Assembly: GCA_002433335.1 (NCBI GenBank)
Contig: DJHY01000169.1
Coordinates: 1 to 32,107 of the forward strand
From: Rhodospirillaceae bacterium UBA6608
GTDB lineage: Bacteria; Pseudomonadota; Alphaproteobacteria; Rhodospirillales_A; Casp-alpha2
Direction: 5' to 3'
Length of the DNA stretch: 32,107 nt
Part shown: positions 1 through 7,312 of the stretch, one piece after another
Layout of the letters: every line of letters begins with the position of its first letter
Position numbering within the stretch: the first letter of the stretch is position 1
Translations under genes and position numbers: made by a program
The notes under the pieces: generated by a model
What the model was told of the DNA's origin: nothing
The model's input: only the letters and a program-made list of their open reading frames with translations
The model's database searches: none

Positions 1-35
1 GCAGCGCTGCCGTCATGAACGAGAGTTACCGATGA
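1..35 (+). CDS. 3' end of an upstream ORF (partial, unidentified)
   Basis: The frame that ends with TGA at 33-35 is open back to the window edge and would encode a tail reading SAAVMNESYR. Its stop overlaps the ATG of the next gene in an ATGA arrangement, the same punctuation used repeatedly further down this locus. That pattern is the only reason to propose a gene here. Too little sequence is present to suggest a product, and the open frame could be chance. Confidence 0.35.
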   Translation, partial: SAAVMNESYR

Positions 36-793
36 CCGAATGGACAAAGCCCGGATGGGCCCCCCAAGCGCCCGCAGGCTCACGTATTCTCATTACCGGA
101 GCCAGCGGCGGAATAGGAAGGGCCGTCGTGGACATGTTGCAAGACGGCCCGGGTATCGTGATCGGTGCCCATGGCCGCGATTCGAGCCGCCTCTCGAGTG
201 GGCCGGACGTGCACCAGATCATCCGAGACATTCAGAGCGAACAGGATGCGTCCTGGGTCGTCGAAGCTTTTGTAGAGGCCGCCGGCGGGATCGACGGCAT
301 TGTCGTTTTGAGCGGCGGCCTATCCGAACCAACGCATTGGCAGGACATGGGCGCCGACAGCTGGCGACAGGATATCGACGTCAACCTATCCCAGCAATTC
401 TTCCTGGCCCGGGCCGCATTAACCCACATGGCGGACGGCGGACGGGTCATCATGAACGGAACTGAGTCTTCGCTGCACGGCGGCGGTTCGACATCGCTTG
501 CCTATGGCGTGGCCAAACACGGCGTCGAATGCCTGGTCAAAGGGTTGGCCCGTGAAGTCGCACCGCGCGCGATCACCGTCAACGGCGTGCGGCTGGGTTA
601 CATCGACAGCGGTTTTCACGGACGCTGGCAAAATCAAAGCGAACAACAACAATCGAACCGCGTCGCGAAGATTCCGCTCCGCCGAGCGGGAACCGTGGAT
701 GAAGCCGCAGCCTTAATCGTATATCTTCTATCCGAATACGGAGCCTTCATTACCGGACAGATGATTTCCCTGGCCGGTGGCGACTGGCTGTAA
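32..793 (+). CDS. SDR family NAD(P)-dependent oxidoreductase
   Basis: A 253-aa classical short-chain dehydrogenase/reductase, close to the usual family length of about 250 aa. The Rossmann glycine motif TGASGGIG lies at residues 22-29. The catalytic set is N118, a serine at 146 or 147, Y158 and K162 (YGVAK). The C-terminal GQMISLAGGDWL resembles the usual GxxxxVDGG ending of FabG-like members. A soluble cytoplasmic enzyme that oxidises an alcohol or reduces a ketone is expected; the substrate cannot be read from sequence. It precedes a radical SAM gene by 24 bases and leads into a polysaccharide locus, so a sugar or sugar-like substrate is an inference. The ATG at 32 is chosen for its ATGA overlap with the upstream frame and because it places the Rossmann motif near the N-terminus. 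FabG-type ketoacyl reductase is an alternative but not favoured by context. Confidence 0.85.
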   Translation: MTEWTKPGWAPQAPAGSRILITGASGGIGRAVVDMLQDGPGIVIGAHGRDSSRLSSGPDVHQIIRDIQSEQDASWVVEAFVEAAGGIDGIVVLSGGLSEPTHWQDMGADSWRQDIDVNLSQQFFLARAALTHMADGGRVIMNGTESSLHGGGSTSLAYGVAKHGVECLVKGLAREVAPRAITVNGVRLGYIDSGFHGRWQNQSEQQQSNRVAKIPLRRAGTVDEAAALIVYLLSEYGAFITGQMISLAGGDWL

Positions 794-817
794 GCCCCTC
801 CGAGACAGCAAAGAACC

Positions 818-1972
818 ATGGAACGCCCGAACAGAGATATCTACGTGAAATCCGACAGCTTCGAAGCCCTGGCAGGAAAAATGCCGGGTGGAACCGAAGC
901 CTTGGAACGTCTGGCCGCACTCGGCGCTCGGCTTGATGGCATGAACCTTCCCGACGAGCGCCGCGACGTCCTTGCCAAGGCTTGTCGCGCATTGACGGGC
1001 GGCGCCCTGAACGGTGAACCCGAGTTCGCTTTGAAGCGTCATATCGTCGAGGAAGTTCGGCGCCTGAGCGACGACGAATTGCCCCGATACCTTTTCTATC
1101 GGTATCGCTATGACGTTTATCCGACGACACGCCAGCTCGACGCGTTTCCGCCTTGCGTGCAGATCGAGCCGACGTCGATCTGCAATTACCGCTGCGTTTT
1201 CTGTTACCAGACCGACCGATCCTTCACCCAAGGCCGCCAAGGCCATATGGGCATGATGGATCTCGAGATGTTCAAGAACGTGGTCGACCAGATCGAGGGC
1301 GAGGTCGAGGCCGTAACGCTGGCGTCGCGCGGCGAGCCCCTGATGTGCCGCAATATCAAGGAAATGCTTGAATACCTTCGGGGCAAGTTCCTCGGCCTGA
1401 AAATGAACACCAACGCCTGGTTCCTGACCGAAGAATTGGCCCATACGATCCTGCAGACCGGACTTAACACCCTGGTGTTTTCGGTCGATGCAGCGGAGCC
1501 GGAGCTTTATGCGCGGCTTCGCGTCAACGGGAAGCTGGAACGGGTGTTGGAAAACATCAAAATGTTCAGCGAAGTCCGGCGCAAACATTACCCTGACAGC
1601 CGATTGATCACGCGGACGTCGGGCGTACATTTTTCCGACGAGCAGGATTTCGACAAGATGCAGGAATTCTGGTCCGAATTCGTCGATCAGGTCGCCTTCG
1701 TCGACTACAACCCATGGGAAAACGCCTATGAAACGGCCCCGCGCGGGATCGAAGCACCCTGTTCCGATTTGTGGCGCCGGATGTTCATATGGTGGGACGG
1801 TCGCGCAAATCCCTGCGACGTCGACTACAAATCAGAGCTGGCCGTCGGGAATGCGGGCGAGCTCGATGTTTCCAGCCTGTGGCGGAGCGACGCTTATGAA
1901 GACCTGCGTCGACGCCATATTGCCGGAAAAAGAGGCGCCTTGACCCCTTGCGCCGGATGCGCGGTCGTCTGA
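818..1972 (+). CDS. Radical SAM/SPASM domain protein
   Basis: A 384-aa radical SAM enzyme. The [4Fe-4S]-binding CxxxCxxC is C122, C126 and C129 in ICNYRCVFCY, followed by the TIM-barrel core. The C-terminal part has SPASM-type cysteines: C315, C333 (in a NPCDVD context), then C378 and C381 in the final PCAGC, with a GN motif after C333, suggesting an auxiliary iron-sulphur cluster. Residues 1 to about 110 form an extra N-terminal region of unknown role. Known SPASM enzymes modify peptides or oxidise alcohols. I see no precursor peptide nearby, so in this locus a sugar, lipid or small-molecule substrate seems more likely, but that is inference. It follows the SDR gene by 24 bases and probably shares its transcript. 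No strong Shine-Dalgarno sequence precedes the ATG. Confidence 0.85.
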   Translation: MERPNRDIYVKSDSFEALAGKMPGGTEALERLAALGARLDGMNLPDERRDVLAKACRALTGGALNGEPEFALKRHIVEEVRRLSDDELPRYLFYRYRYDVYPTTRQLDAFPPCVQIEPTSICNYRCVFCYQTDRSFTQGRQGHMGMMDLEMFKNVVDQIEGEVEAVTLASRGEPLMCRNIKEMLEYLRGKFLGLKMNTNAWFLTEELAHTILQTGLNTLVFSVDAAEPELYARLRVNGKLERVLENIKMFSEVRRKHYPDSRLITRTSGVHFSDEQDFDKMQEFWSEFVDQVAFVDYNPWENAYETAPRGIEAPCSDLWRRMFIWWDGRANPCDVDYKSELAVGNAGELDVSSLWRSDAYEDLRRRHIAGKRGALTPCAGCAVV

Positions 1973-2128
1973 TCGCTCGTCCTCTATCGAGAAGAGCCGC
2001 GCGCCCTGAACGATTGCCCCTCTGGATTTGATGGATATGGACCGCGCCTGACAATCCGAGACAATAAAACCGACTTAAGATCTCATACCCCCAAGTCACC
2101 AATCAGCCCCAGTCGCCAACTAAATAAA
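1973..2128. other. Intergenic gap with weak candidate promoter
   Basis: At 156 bases this is the longest gene-free stretch in the window and it is A/T-richer than its surroundings. A weak sigma-70-like pair is visible: TTGATG at 2028-2033 and GACAAT at 2050-2055 with a 16-base spacer, each matching consensus at 4 of 6 positions. This could start transcription of the 633-aa gene and the rfbF-rfbG module. The bases just before the ATG at 2129 (AACTAAATAAA) hold no Shine-Dalgarno sequence. No terminator hairpin or small gene was recognised. The promoter call is tentative. Confidence 0.2.
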
Positions 2129-4030
2129 ATGATTCCATTCGTTCTGACCGCGGAGGCCGTTGCATCCGGCGCGGCGCGCCACGCCTTTGGCGATGACGCC
2201 CGTTCGGGCGACGTGCTCTACCTTGCCAACGATAGCACCTTGTTTAAGGCCGTCGCGACCCAACTCCCGTCCGCGCTTCGCCTGCAAACCGTTGGTCAGG
2301 AATTGGCCAGGACCGCGCGTCAGATTGCATCGGACATCGTCAATCTGGATGCCAGCGTTTTACCAAAAGGCTCGTTCCCTCAATGGTGGCGGGCCAGCAA
2401 TCTCGGCGACCGCGGTCCCTACGCCACCCAACTTTTGCCAAGGTTGGCCAAGGCGGTTCTTGTCCTGGAAAGGTTAAAGCGGGGGCAAATTCTGGCGGTC
2501 ATTGTCGATACCGACGCATTCGCCCGCGCCCTGGCAACAACGGCGCAACGAAACGGAATGCGCCTTCGTCATGTCGATCCACGGATCGGTGGAAAACGGT
2601 TTCAAGCCGGCCTTGACCGCGTAAGAAAGACAGCGTCGGTCTGCCGCGCAATTCTGTCCGAGCTCAGCCAAGGCTTGGCCCGCGTTACCGCGCTTCGGCG
2701 GTTTCGCAAGCGCCGCCCCTTTCCCCGCGATGCGATCAGGAAGGCTGATGTCATGCTCTGTAGCTGGACGGACACCGCCACCTTCGCGTCCGACCAATCG
2801 CACGATCACGAAAGATATCTCGGCGGCATCCCCGGCATTCTGTCCCGCACGGAAAAGCGCCTTGCTTATCTTGTCTTGCCGATTTCGTGGGTCGAGCCAT
2901 TCGAAGAGATTCTTGAATCAACGGCCGCCTCACCCGATTGCATCGTTTTTCCGGAAGACTTCTTTTCGTATTTCGACATCTTCCAAAGCCTAGTCGTGCC
3001 GTTCAACATCGTCCGTGGACTCCAGCGCCGGTTGATGCTCAACGGCTTCGATCTAAGCGACATACTCGCCTTGGAAATCCAGGCCGAACTGACGACGATG
3101 GCCGCATCCAGCGCGGCGCGCTTTGCAAGAGTTGCCACCGGACTAGCGAAAACACAGCCGCGATTGCAAGCCGTCATGTCGCCATACGAGAATCAGCCCT
3201 GGGAAAAAGTCCTGCGCAGCGGACTGCGCGCATCATTGCCCAGCCTGCGCTGGGTTTCTTATTTTCACCCGCCATCGCGCGAAATGTATTTGAGTTTCCT
3301 GCCAAGTTCGCGTGACGTTGAGACCAATGAAATCCCCGACGAACTTGTCGTCTTAGGGAAAACGGCAGCCGCGTTCTTCACCAAAGGCGGCTTTCCGAAA
3401 GAGCGATTGTCGATCGGTGGCGCGGTCCGTTACGACAAAGTCACCGCCGCGATCAAAACGCATGAAATTTCCAACCCGCCAGACCGCGGCCCGACGGTGC
3501 TCTGTGCGACGACCATCGAACATTTCGCCAGCACGGAGCTGGTTCTGAAGACGGCCCAGGCGTTAATGCTGCTCGGCAACGGGCGGATGATCGTCAATTT
3601 TCACCCGACCGCGGACCGCAACTTCAGGGCCGCCATCAAAAGCAGTCTGAGCGCCCTTTCCTCAACGGATGTGGATATCCAATTTTCGACAGAGCGCATT
3701 TCGGCGCTCGTCGAAAAATCCGACGTGGTTGTCTACAATAACTCCGCCTCCTGTATTGAAGCATTGGCCGCTGGTCGTATGACGATCTTTGTCCATCGCG
3801 ACTCGGATATCGATTTCGATTGTCTGCCAGAGAAACTCACCCATCGTTGCCGCACATCAGAAGAAATCGCGGAATGTCTTCGGGCAATGCGTGATGGACA
3901 GCTGCAACCGCTGTCGCCAGCGGATATAAAGTCTGGCTTGGCCGACCTATTGGGGCCGGTGGAGCCGGAAGTCTTCGTTCGCGCCGTCTTCGGCGGCGCA
4001 GGTTCCGACGCGCAAGGAAAAGAACTATGA
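2129..4030 (+). CDS. Putative surface carbohydrate biosynthesis protein, possible GT-B glycosyltransferase
   Basis: A 633-aa soluble protein with no signal peptide or obvious membrane segment. I do not recognise it with certainty. Its C-terminal part (about 370-600) looks like a GT-B nucleotide-sugar domain: a HPPSREMY stretch, a FHPTADRNF stretch, and VVYNNSASCIEALAAG, which resembles the serine- and acidic-residue-containing donor-site segment of CDP-glycerol glycerophosphotransferase-like and surface carbohydrate biosynthesis proteins. The N-terminal half shows no familiar motif. The stop overlaps the rfbF start by 4 bases (ATGA at 4027), tying it to the CDP-sugar module, so it may transfer a sugar made from CDP-glucose; that is inference. 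Codon third positions contain visibly more A and T than in rfbF and later genes, which suggests separate origin. The ATG at 2129 has no Shine-Dalgarno sequence. Confidence 0.55.
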   Translation: MIPFVLTAEAVASGAARHAFGDDARSGDVLYLANDSTLFKAVATQLPSALRLQTVGQELARTARQIASDIVNLDASVLPKGSFPQWWRASNLGDRGPYATQLLPRLAKAVLVLERLKRGQILAVIVDTDAFARALATTAQRNGMRLRHVDPRIGGKRFQAGLDRVRKTASVCRAILSELSQGLARVTALRRFRKRRPFPRDAIRKADVMLCSWTDTATFASDQSHDHERYLGGIPGILSRTEKRLAYLVLPISWVEPFEEILESTAASPDCIVFPEDFFSYFDIFQSLVVPFNIVRGLQRRLMLNGFDLSDILALEIQAELTTMAASSAARFARVATGLAKTQPRLQAVMSPYENQPWEKVLRSGLRASLPSLRWVSYFHPPSREMYLSFLPSSRDVETNEIPDELVVLGKTAAAFFTKGGFPKERLSIGGAVRYDKVTAAIKTHEISNPPDRGPTVLCATTIEHFASTELVLKTAQALMLLGNGRMIVNFHPTADRNFRAAIKSSLSALSSTDVDIQFSTERISALVEKSDVVVYNNSASCIEALAAGRMTIFVHRDSDIDFDCLPEKLTHRCRTSEEIAECLRAMRDGQLQPLSPADIKSGLADLLGPVEPEVFVRAVFGGAGSDAQGKEL

Positions 4031-4815
4031 AAACCGTAATCCTCTGCGGCGGCAAAGGCACCCGCATTCGCGGCGTGGCCGACGACCTGCCGAAGCCGAT
4101 GATCCCGGTCGGACCCTATCCGATCCTGTGGCATATCATGCAGCGCTACGCCGCCGCCGGTCACAAGAACTTCGTGTTGTGCCTTGGCTACAAAAGCGGC
4201 GCGATCAAGGATTTCTTCCTGAACTATCGCTCCCGCGTCGCGGACTTCACCATCGATTTCGCCGCCGACCGGGCGGTCGAATTCCATGGCGCGGACGATG
4301 CCATCGATTGGCGCGTGACCATGGCCGAAACCGGCGAGGAAACATTGACCGGCTCCCGCATCAAGCGGGTCGAACAATACATCGGCGATGACGAGACCTT
4401 CATGCTGACCTACGGCGACGGCGTCGCTGATGTGGATATCGGGGCCCTGATCGATTTCCACAAATCCCACGGCAAGATCATGACCGTCAGCGGCGTGCGG
4501 CCCCCAGGCCGGTTCGGCGAACTGGAACACGCCGCGGATGGCGCGATCACCGAATTCAACGAAAAGCCTCAAGCCACGGGCGGGCGCATTTCGGGCGGCT
4601 TCTTCGTCTGTAACCGCCGCTTGTTCGACTACCTGGATGGCAGCCGCGACGATGAAACGCTGGAGACCGATCCCATGCGCCGCTTGGCCGCGGACGGCGA
4701 GATGATGATGTATAAGCACGATGGCTTCTGGCAATGCATGGACACCTTCCGCGACTATGCCTTGCTGAACGATCTGTACGACAGCGGCAAGGCCCCCTGG
4801 CTGGCCCGCTCCTGA
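4027..4815 (+). CDS. rfbF: Glucose-1-phosphate cytidylyltransferase
   Basis: A 262-aa protein matching the length (about 257 aa) and sequence style of RfbF. It joins CTP and alpha-D-glucose 1-phosphate to give CDP-glucose and pyrophosphate in the cytoplasm. The N-terminal nucleotidyltransferase signature LCGGKGTRIRG is at residues 6-16, followed by LPKPMIPVG, which contains the conserved lysine. The metal-binding acidic segment is LTYGDGVADVD, and the family-typical GRFGELEH and SGGFFVCNRR follow. Its ATG overlaps the upstream stop by 4 bases, and rfbG starts 21 bases downstream. The pairing with rfbG makes CDP-glucose, rather than dTDP- or UDP-glucose, the likely product. Confidence 0.95.
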   Translation: MKTVILCGGKGTRIRGVADDLPKPMIPVGPYPILWHIMQRYAAAGHKNFVLCLGYKSGAIKDFFLNYRSRVADFTIDFAADRAVEFHGADDAIDWRVTMAETGEETLTGSRIKRVEQYIGDDETFMLTYGDGVADVDIGALIDFHKSHGKIMTVSGVRPPGRFGELEHAADGAITEFNEKPQATGGRISGGFFVCNRRLFDYLDGSRDDETLETDPMRRLAADGEMMMYKHDGFWQCMDTFRDYALLNDLYDSGKAPWLARS

Positions 4816-4836
4816 CCGCATCCGACGAACGAGATC

Positions 4837-5907
4837 ATGACCGCACCTGATTTTTCCATCTTCAAGGACCGCCACGTTCTGGTGACCGGGTCGACCGGCT
4901 TCAAGGGCAGTTGGCTCTGCACCTGGCTGGCCGATCTCGGCGCAAAGGTTACCGGCCTGGCGCTGCCGCCGGAAGACGACGCCCCCCTGTTCGATCAGCT
5001 GCGCCTGCGCGATCGCATCGATCAGCGCTTCGTCGATGTTCGGAACTTCGAAGCGGTGCGCGAGCTGATGGCCGAACGGCGGCCCGAGGTCATCATCCAT
5101 CTGGCGGCGCAGGCTTTGGTACGGCGCAGCTATGCCGACCCGCTCACAACCTTTCACACCAACGTCTCGGGCGGCATCAATCTGTTGGAAGCGGTGCGCG
5201 AAACCCCATCGGTCCGTTCACTGGTCTTCATCACCTCCGACAAATGCTACCGCAACATGGAGTGGGAACGCGGCTATCACGAGGACGACGTCCTAGGCGG
5301 GCCCGATCCCTATTCCGCGTCGAAGGGCGCGGTCGAACTGGTCTTCACCGGCTATCAGGAATCGTTCTATCGCGCCCGCGCTGGTCTGATCGCGGCGACG
5401 ACTCGCGCCGGGAACGTGATCGGCGGCGGCGATATGTCGCTCGACCGGATCGTGCCTGATTGCATCCGCGCCCTGCGCGCGGGCGAACCGGTCGTCGTAC
5501 GCAACCCGGTCGCGACCCGGCCGTGGCAGCACGTGCTGGAACCCTTGTCAGGATACCTGACGGTGGCGCAACGCCAGCTGGCCGGCGATGAAGCCGCCGG
5601 CGGCGCCTGGAACTTCGGCCCCGACGAAGAGAACGTTCGCCCGGTTCTGGAGCTGGCGGAAACAGCGGTCAAGGTTTGGGGCAGCGGCCGCGTCGATGTG
5701 CGCCGCGATCCGAATGCGCCGCACGAGGCGACCCTGTTGATGCTCGACAGCACCAAGGCCAAACAGGAACTGGGCTGGCATCCGCGATGGGATTTCGAGA
5801 CCGGCGTGACCCGAACCATTAGCTGGTACAAAGCGGTGGACGACGGGGCCGATCCGATCGAGCTATGCCGCGCGCAGATCGCCGAATACGAAAGCGCGGC
5901 CTCTTGA
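4837..5907 (+). CDS. rfbG: CDP-glucose 4,6-dehydratase
   Basis: A 356-aa extended SDR of normal RfbG length. It converts CDP-D-glucose to CDP-4-dehydro-6-deoxy-D-glucose using tightly bound NAD+. The NAD-binding motif TGSTGFKG is at residues 17-24, the SDKCYRN segment provides the conserved threonine/serine-aspartate region of this dehydratase family, and the catalytic YxxxK is Y159-K163 in PYSASKG. TRAGNVIGGGD and TRPWQHVLEP are also typical of RfbG. It lies directly after rfbF, and its TGA stop shares bases with the TTG start of the cupin gene. The product is a branch point to many CDP-deoxyhexoses. No RfbH homologue, needed for 3-deoxygenation, is present in the window. Confidence 0.95.
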   Translation: MTAPDFSIFKDRHVLVTGSTGFKGSWLCTWLADLGAKVTGLALPPEDDAPLFDQLRLRDRIDQRFVDVRNFEAVRELMAERRPEVIIHLAAQALVRRSYADPLTTFHTNVSGGINLLEAVRETPSVRSLVFITSDKCYRNMEWERGYHEDDVLGGPDPYSASKGAVELVFTGYQESFYRARAGLIAATTRAGNVIGGGDMSLDRIVPDCIRALRAGEPVVVRNPVATRPWQHVLEPLSGYLTVAQRQLAGDEAAGGAWNFGPDEENVRPVLELAETAVKVWGSGRVDVRRDPNAPHEATLLMLDSTKAKQELGWHPRWDFETGVTRTISWYKAVDDGADPIELCRAQIAEYESAAS

Positions 5908-6350
5908 CCGAAGCCGCCGCCATCGACCGCGTGGTCGTCACGCCGCTCAAGATCATCGCCGACGACCGGGGCGCCGTGATGCATATGCTGCGCAGCGATG
6001 CGCCGCATTTCGCGGGCTTCGGCGAAATTTATTTCTCGGTCATCAATCCGGGCGTGGTCAAAGCCTGGAAACGTCACCGCGAAATGACCCTGAACCTATG
6101 CTGCGTCGCCGGGGCGATCCGGTTGGTCGTCGTCGATCCGATCAGCAAGGCGCTGCGCGAAATCGACCTGGGCCCCGGCTCGGCCGAGACCTATCGCTTG
6201 GTCACCGTTCCGCCCGGATTGTGGACAGGCTTTACCTGCACCGGCGATGCGCCCGCAACCCTGGCCAATTGCGCCAGCATCCAGCACGACCCGGCGGAGG
6301 CCGATAACCTTCCCGCCGACAGCGACGAGATTCCCTACACCTGGTCATGA
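5904..6350 (+). CDS. RmlC-like cupin sugar epimerase (dTDP-4-dehydrorhamnose 3,5-epimerase family)
   Basis: A 148-aa cupin resembling a shortened RmlC. H58 in KAWKRHREM sits where RmlC has its catalytic histidine (RGLH). VAGAIRLVVVD matches the RmlC strand VRGxIFDVAVD, PPGLWTGF matches PEGFAHGF, and the ending IPYTW is family-typical. The RmlC catalytic tyrosine (LYKxT) appears to be replaced by A121 in LANCA. It presumably epimerises the 4-keto sugar made by RfbG at C3 and/or C5. I place the start at TTG 5904 because it gives a 4-base TTGA overlap with rfbG and a normal N-terminus. An ATG at 5865 in the same frame would add 13 residues that overlap rfbG and look like out-of-frame translation. 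It ends in an ATGA overlap with the next gene. Confidence 0.8.
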   Translation: MTEAAAIDRVVVTPLKIIADDRGAVMHMLRSDAPHFAGFGEIYFSVINPGVVKAWKRHREMTLNLCCVAGAIRLVVVDPISKALREIDLGPGSAETYRLVTVPPGLWTGFTCTGDAPATLANCASIQHDPAEADNLPADSDEIPYTWS

Positions 6351-7312
6351 CCACCCCTCGCTCAGTCATCCTCACCGGCACGTCGAGCTTCGTCGGCGCG
6401 CATCTGGCGGCAAGTTTCGCCCACGCCGGTTGGACCGTAACCGCCACCCATGGCGGCGACCGGGCCGGGTACGACGGCATCCGGGCCGACCGTCTGCGCT
6501 TTGCCGAACAGGCGGGCGCCGCGTTGACGCAGCTTGATATCACCGACGGCCGAGCGGTGCATGAGCTGGCAGCGCGGGTCCACCCTGCTGTTTGGGTGCA
6601 TCATGCCGGGTATGCCACCAACTACGCCGCGCCCGATTACGACCACGCGCTGGGCGACGCCATTAACGTCGCACCGCTGGACGCGATCTTCACCGCCATG
6701 GCCGACACCGACGGCGGCGTGATCATTACCGGATCTTCGGCGGAATACGCCGCCAGTGACCAAGCCAATCACGAGGACGAAACCGGCGAGCCAGAGATGC
6801 CCTATGGCCAATCGAAAAAGGCCGAGACGGAACGCGCCCGCGTGCTGTCCAAACAAACCGGCGTGCCTGTGCGGGTCGGGCGGCTGTACATTCCCTTCGG
6901 GCGGCTCGACCATCCGGCCAAGTTGCTGGCCCAGGTGATCGAAGGTCTGTCGGCGGGCCAGCCGATCGACCTGTCGGCCTGCACCCAGCGTCGCGATTTC
7001 ATCGGCGTCGCCGATGTCTGCGATGCCTGGTTGAAGATGGCGGACGACCTGCGCCGGGGCGGGTTCGATCTGTTCAATATCTGCTCGGGCGACGCCACGG
7101 AACTTCGCTCATTGTTATTGGAGATCGCCGCCGCGATGACCGCGAACCCGGACCTGTTGCGGTTCGGGGCGCGCGGGATGCGCCCCGGCGAAGCTCCCGT
7201 GTCCTATGGCGACAACTCCAAAGCCAAGACGCAACTGGCATGGCGGCCCCGTGACCTGGCCCGCGCCTTACGCGAAGACCTGCTCGCGGTCGCGGCGGAG
7301 GCCGCCCAATGA
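6347..7312 (+). CDS. NAD-dependent epimerase/dehydratase family protein (probable CDP-4-keto-sugar reductase)
   Basis: A 321-aa extended SDR. The nucleotide-binding motif TGTSSFVG is at residues 10-17, a TGSSAEYA segment carries the catalytic serine region, and YGQSKK gives Y153 and K157. The C-terminal GMRPGEAPVSYGDNSKAKTQLAW is characteristic of sugar-nucleotide epimerases and reductases, where the last motif marks the substrate-binding domain. Following rfbF, rfbG and the cupin epimerase in a chain of 4-base overlaps, it is best placed as the C4-ketoreductase that completes a CDP-6-deoxyhexose, analogous in position to CDP-abequose or CDP-paratose synthases. The exact stereochemistry cannot be told from sequence. 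It is soluble and ends in an ATGA overlap with the GT2 gene. Confidence 0.8.
   Translation: MTTPRSVILTGTSSFVGAHLAASFAHAGWTVTATHGGDRAGYDGIRADRLRFAEQAGAALTQLDITDGRAVHELAARVHPAVWVHHAGYATNYAAPDYDHALGDAINVAPLDAIFTAMADTDGGVIITGSSAEYAASDQANHEDETGEPEMPYGQSKKAETERARVLSKQTGVPVRVGRLYIPFGRLDHPAKLLAQVIEGLSAGQPIDLSACTQRRDFIGVADVCDAWLKMADDLRRGGFDLFNICSGDATELRSLLLEIAAAMTANPDLLRFGARGMRPGEAPVSYGDNSKAKTQLAWRPRDLARALREDLLAVAAEAAQ

Noticed and set aside
3733..5157. 474-aa open frame on the minus strand
   Set aside because: It mirrors rfbF and rfbG, which are well supported on the plus strand; it shows no motif of its own.
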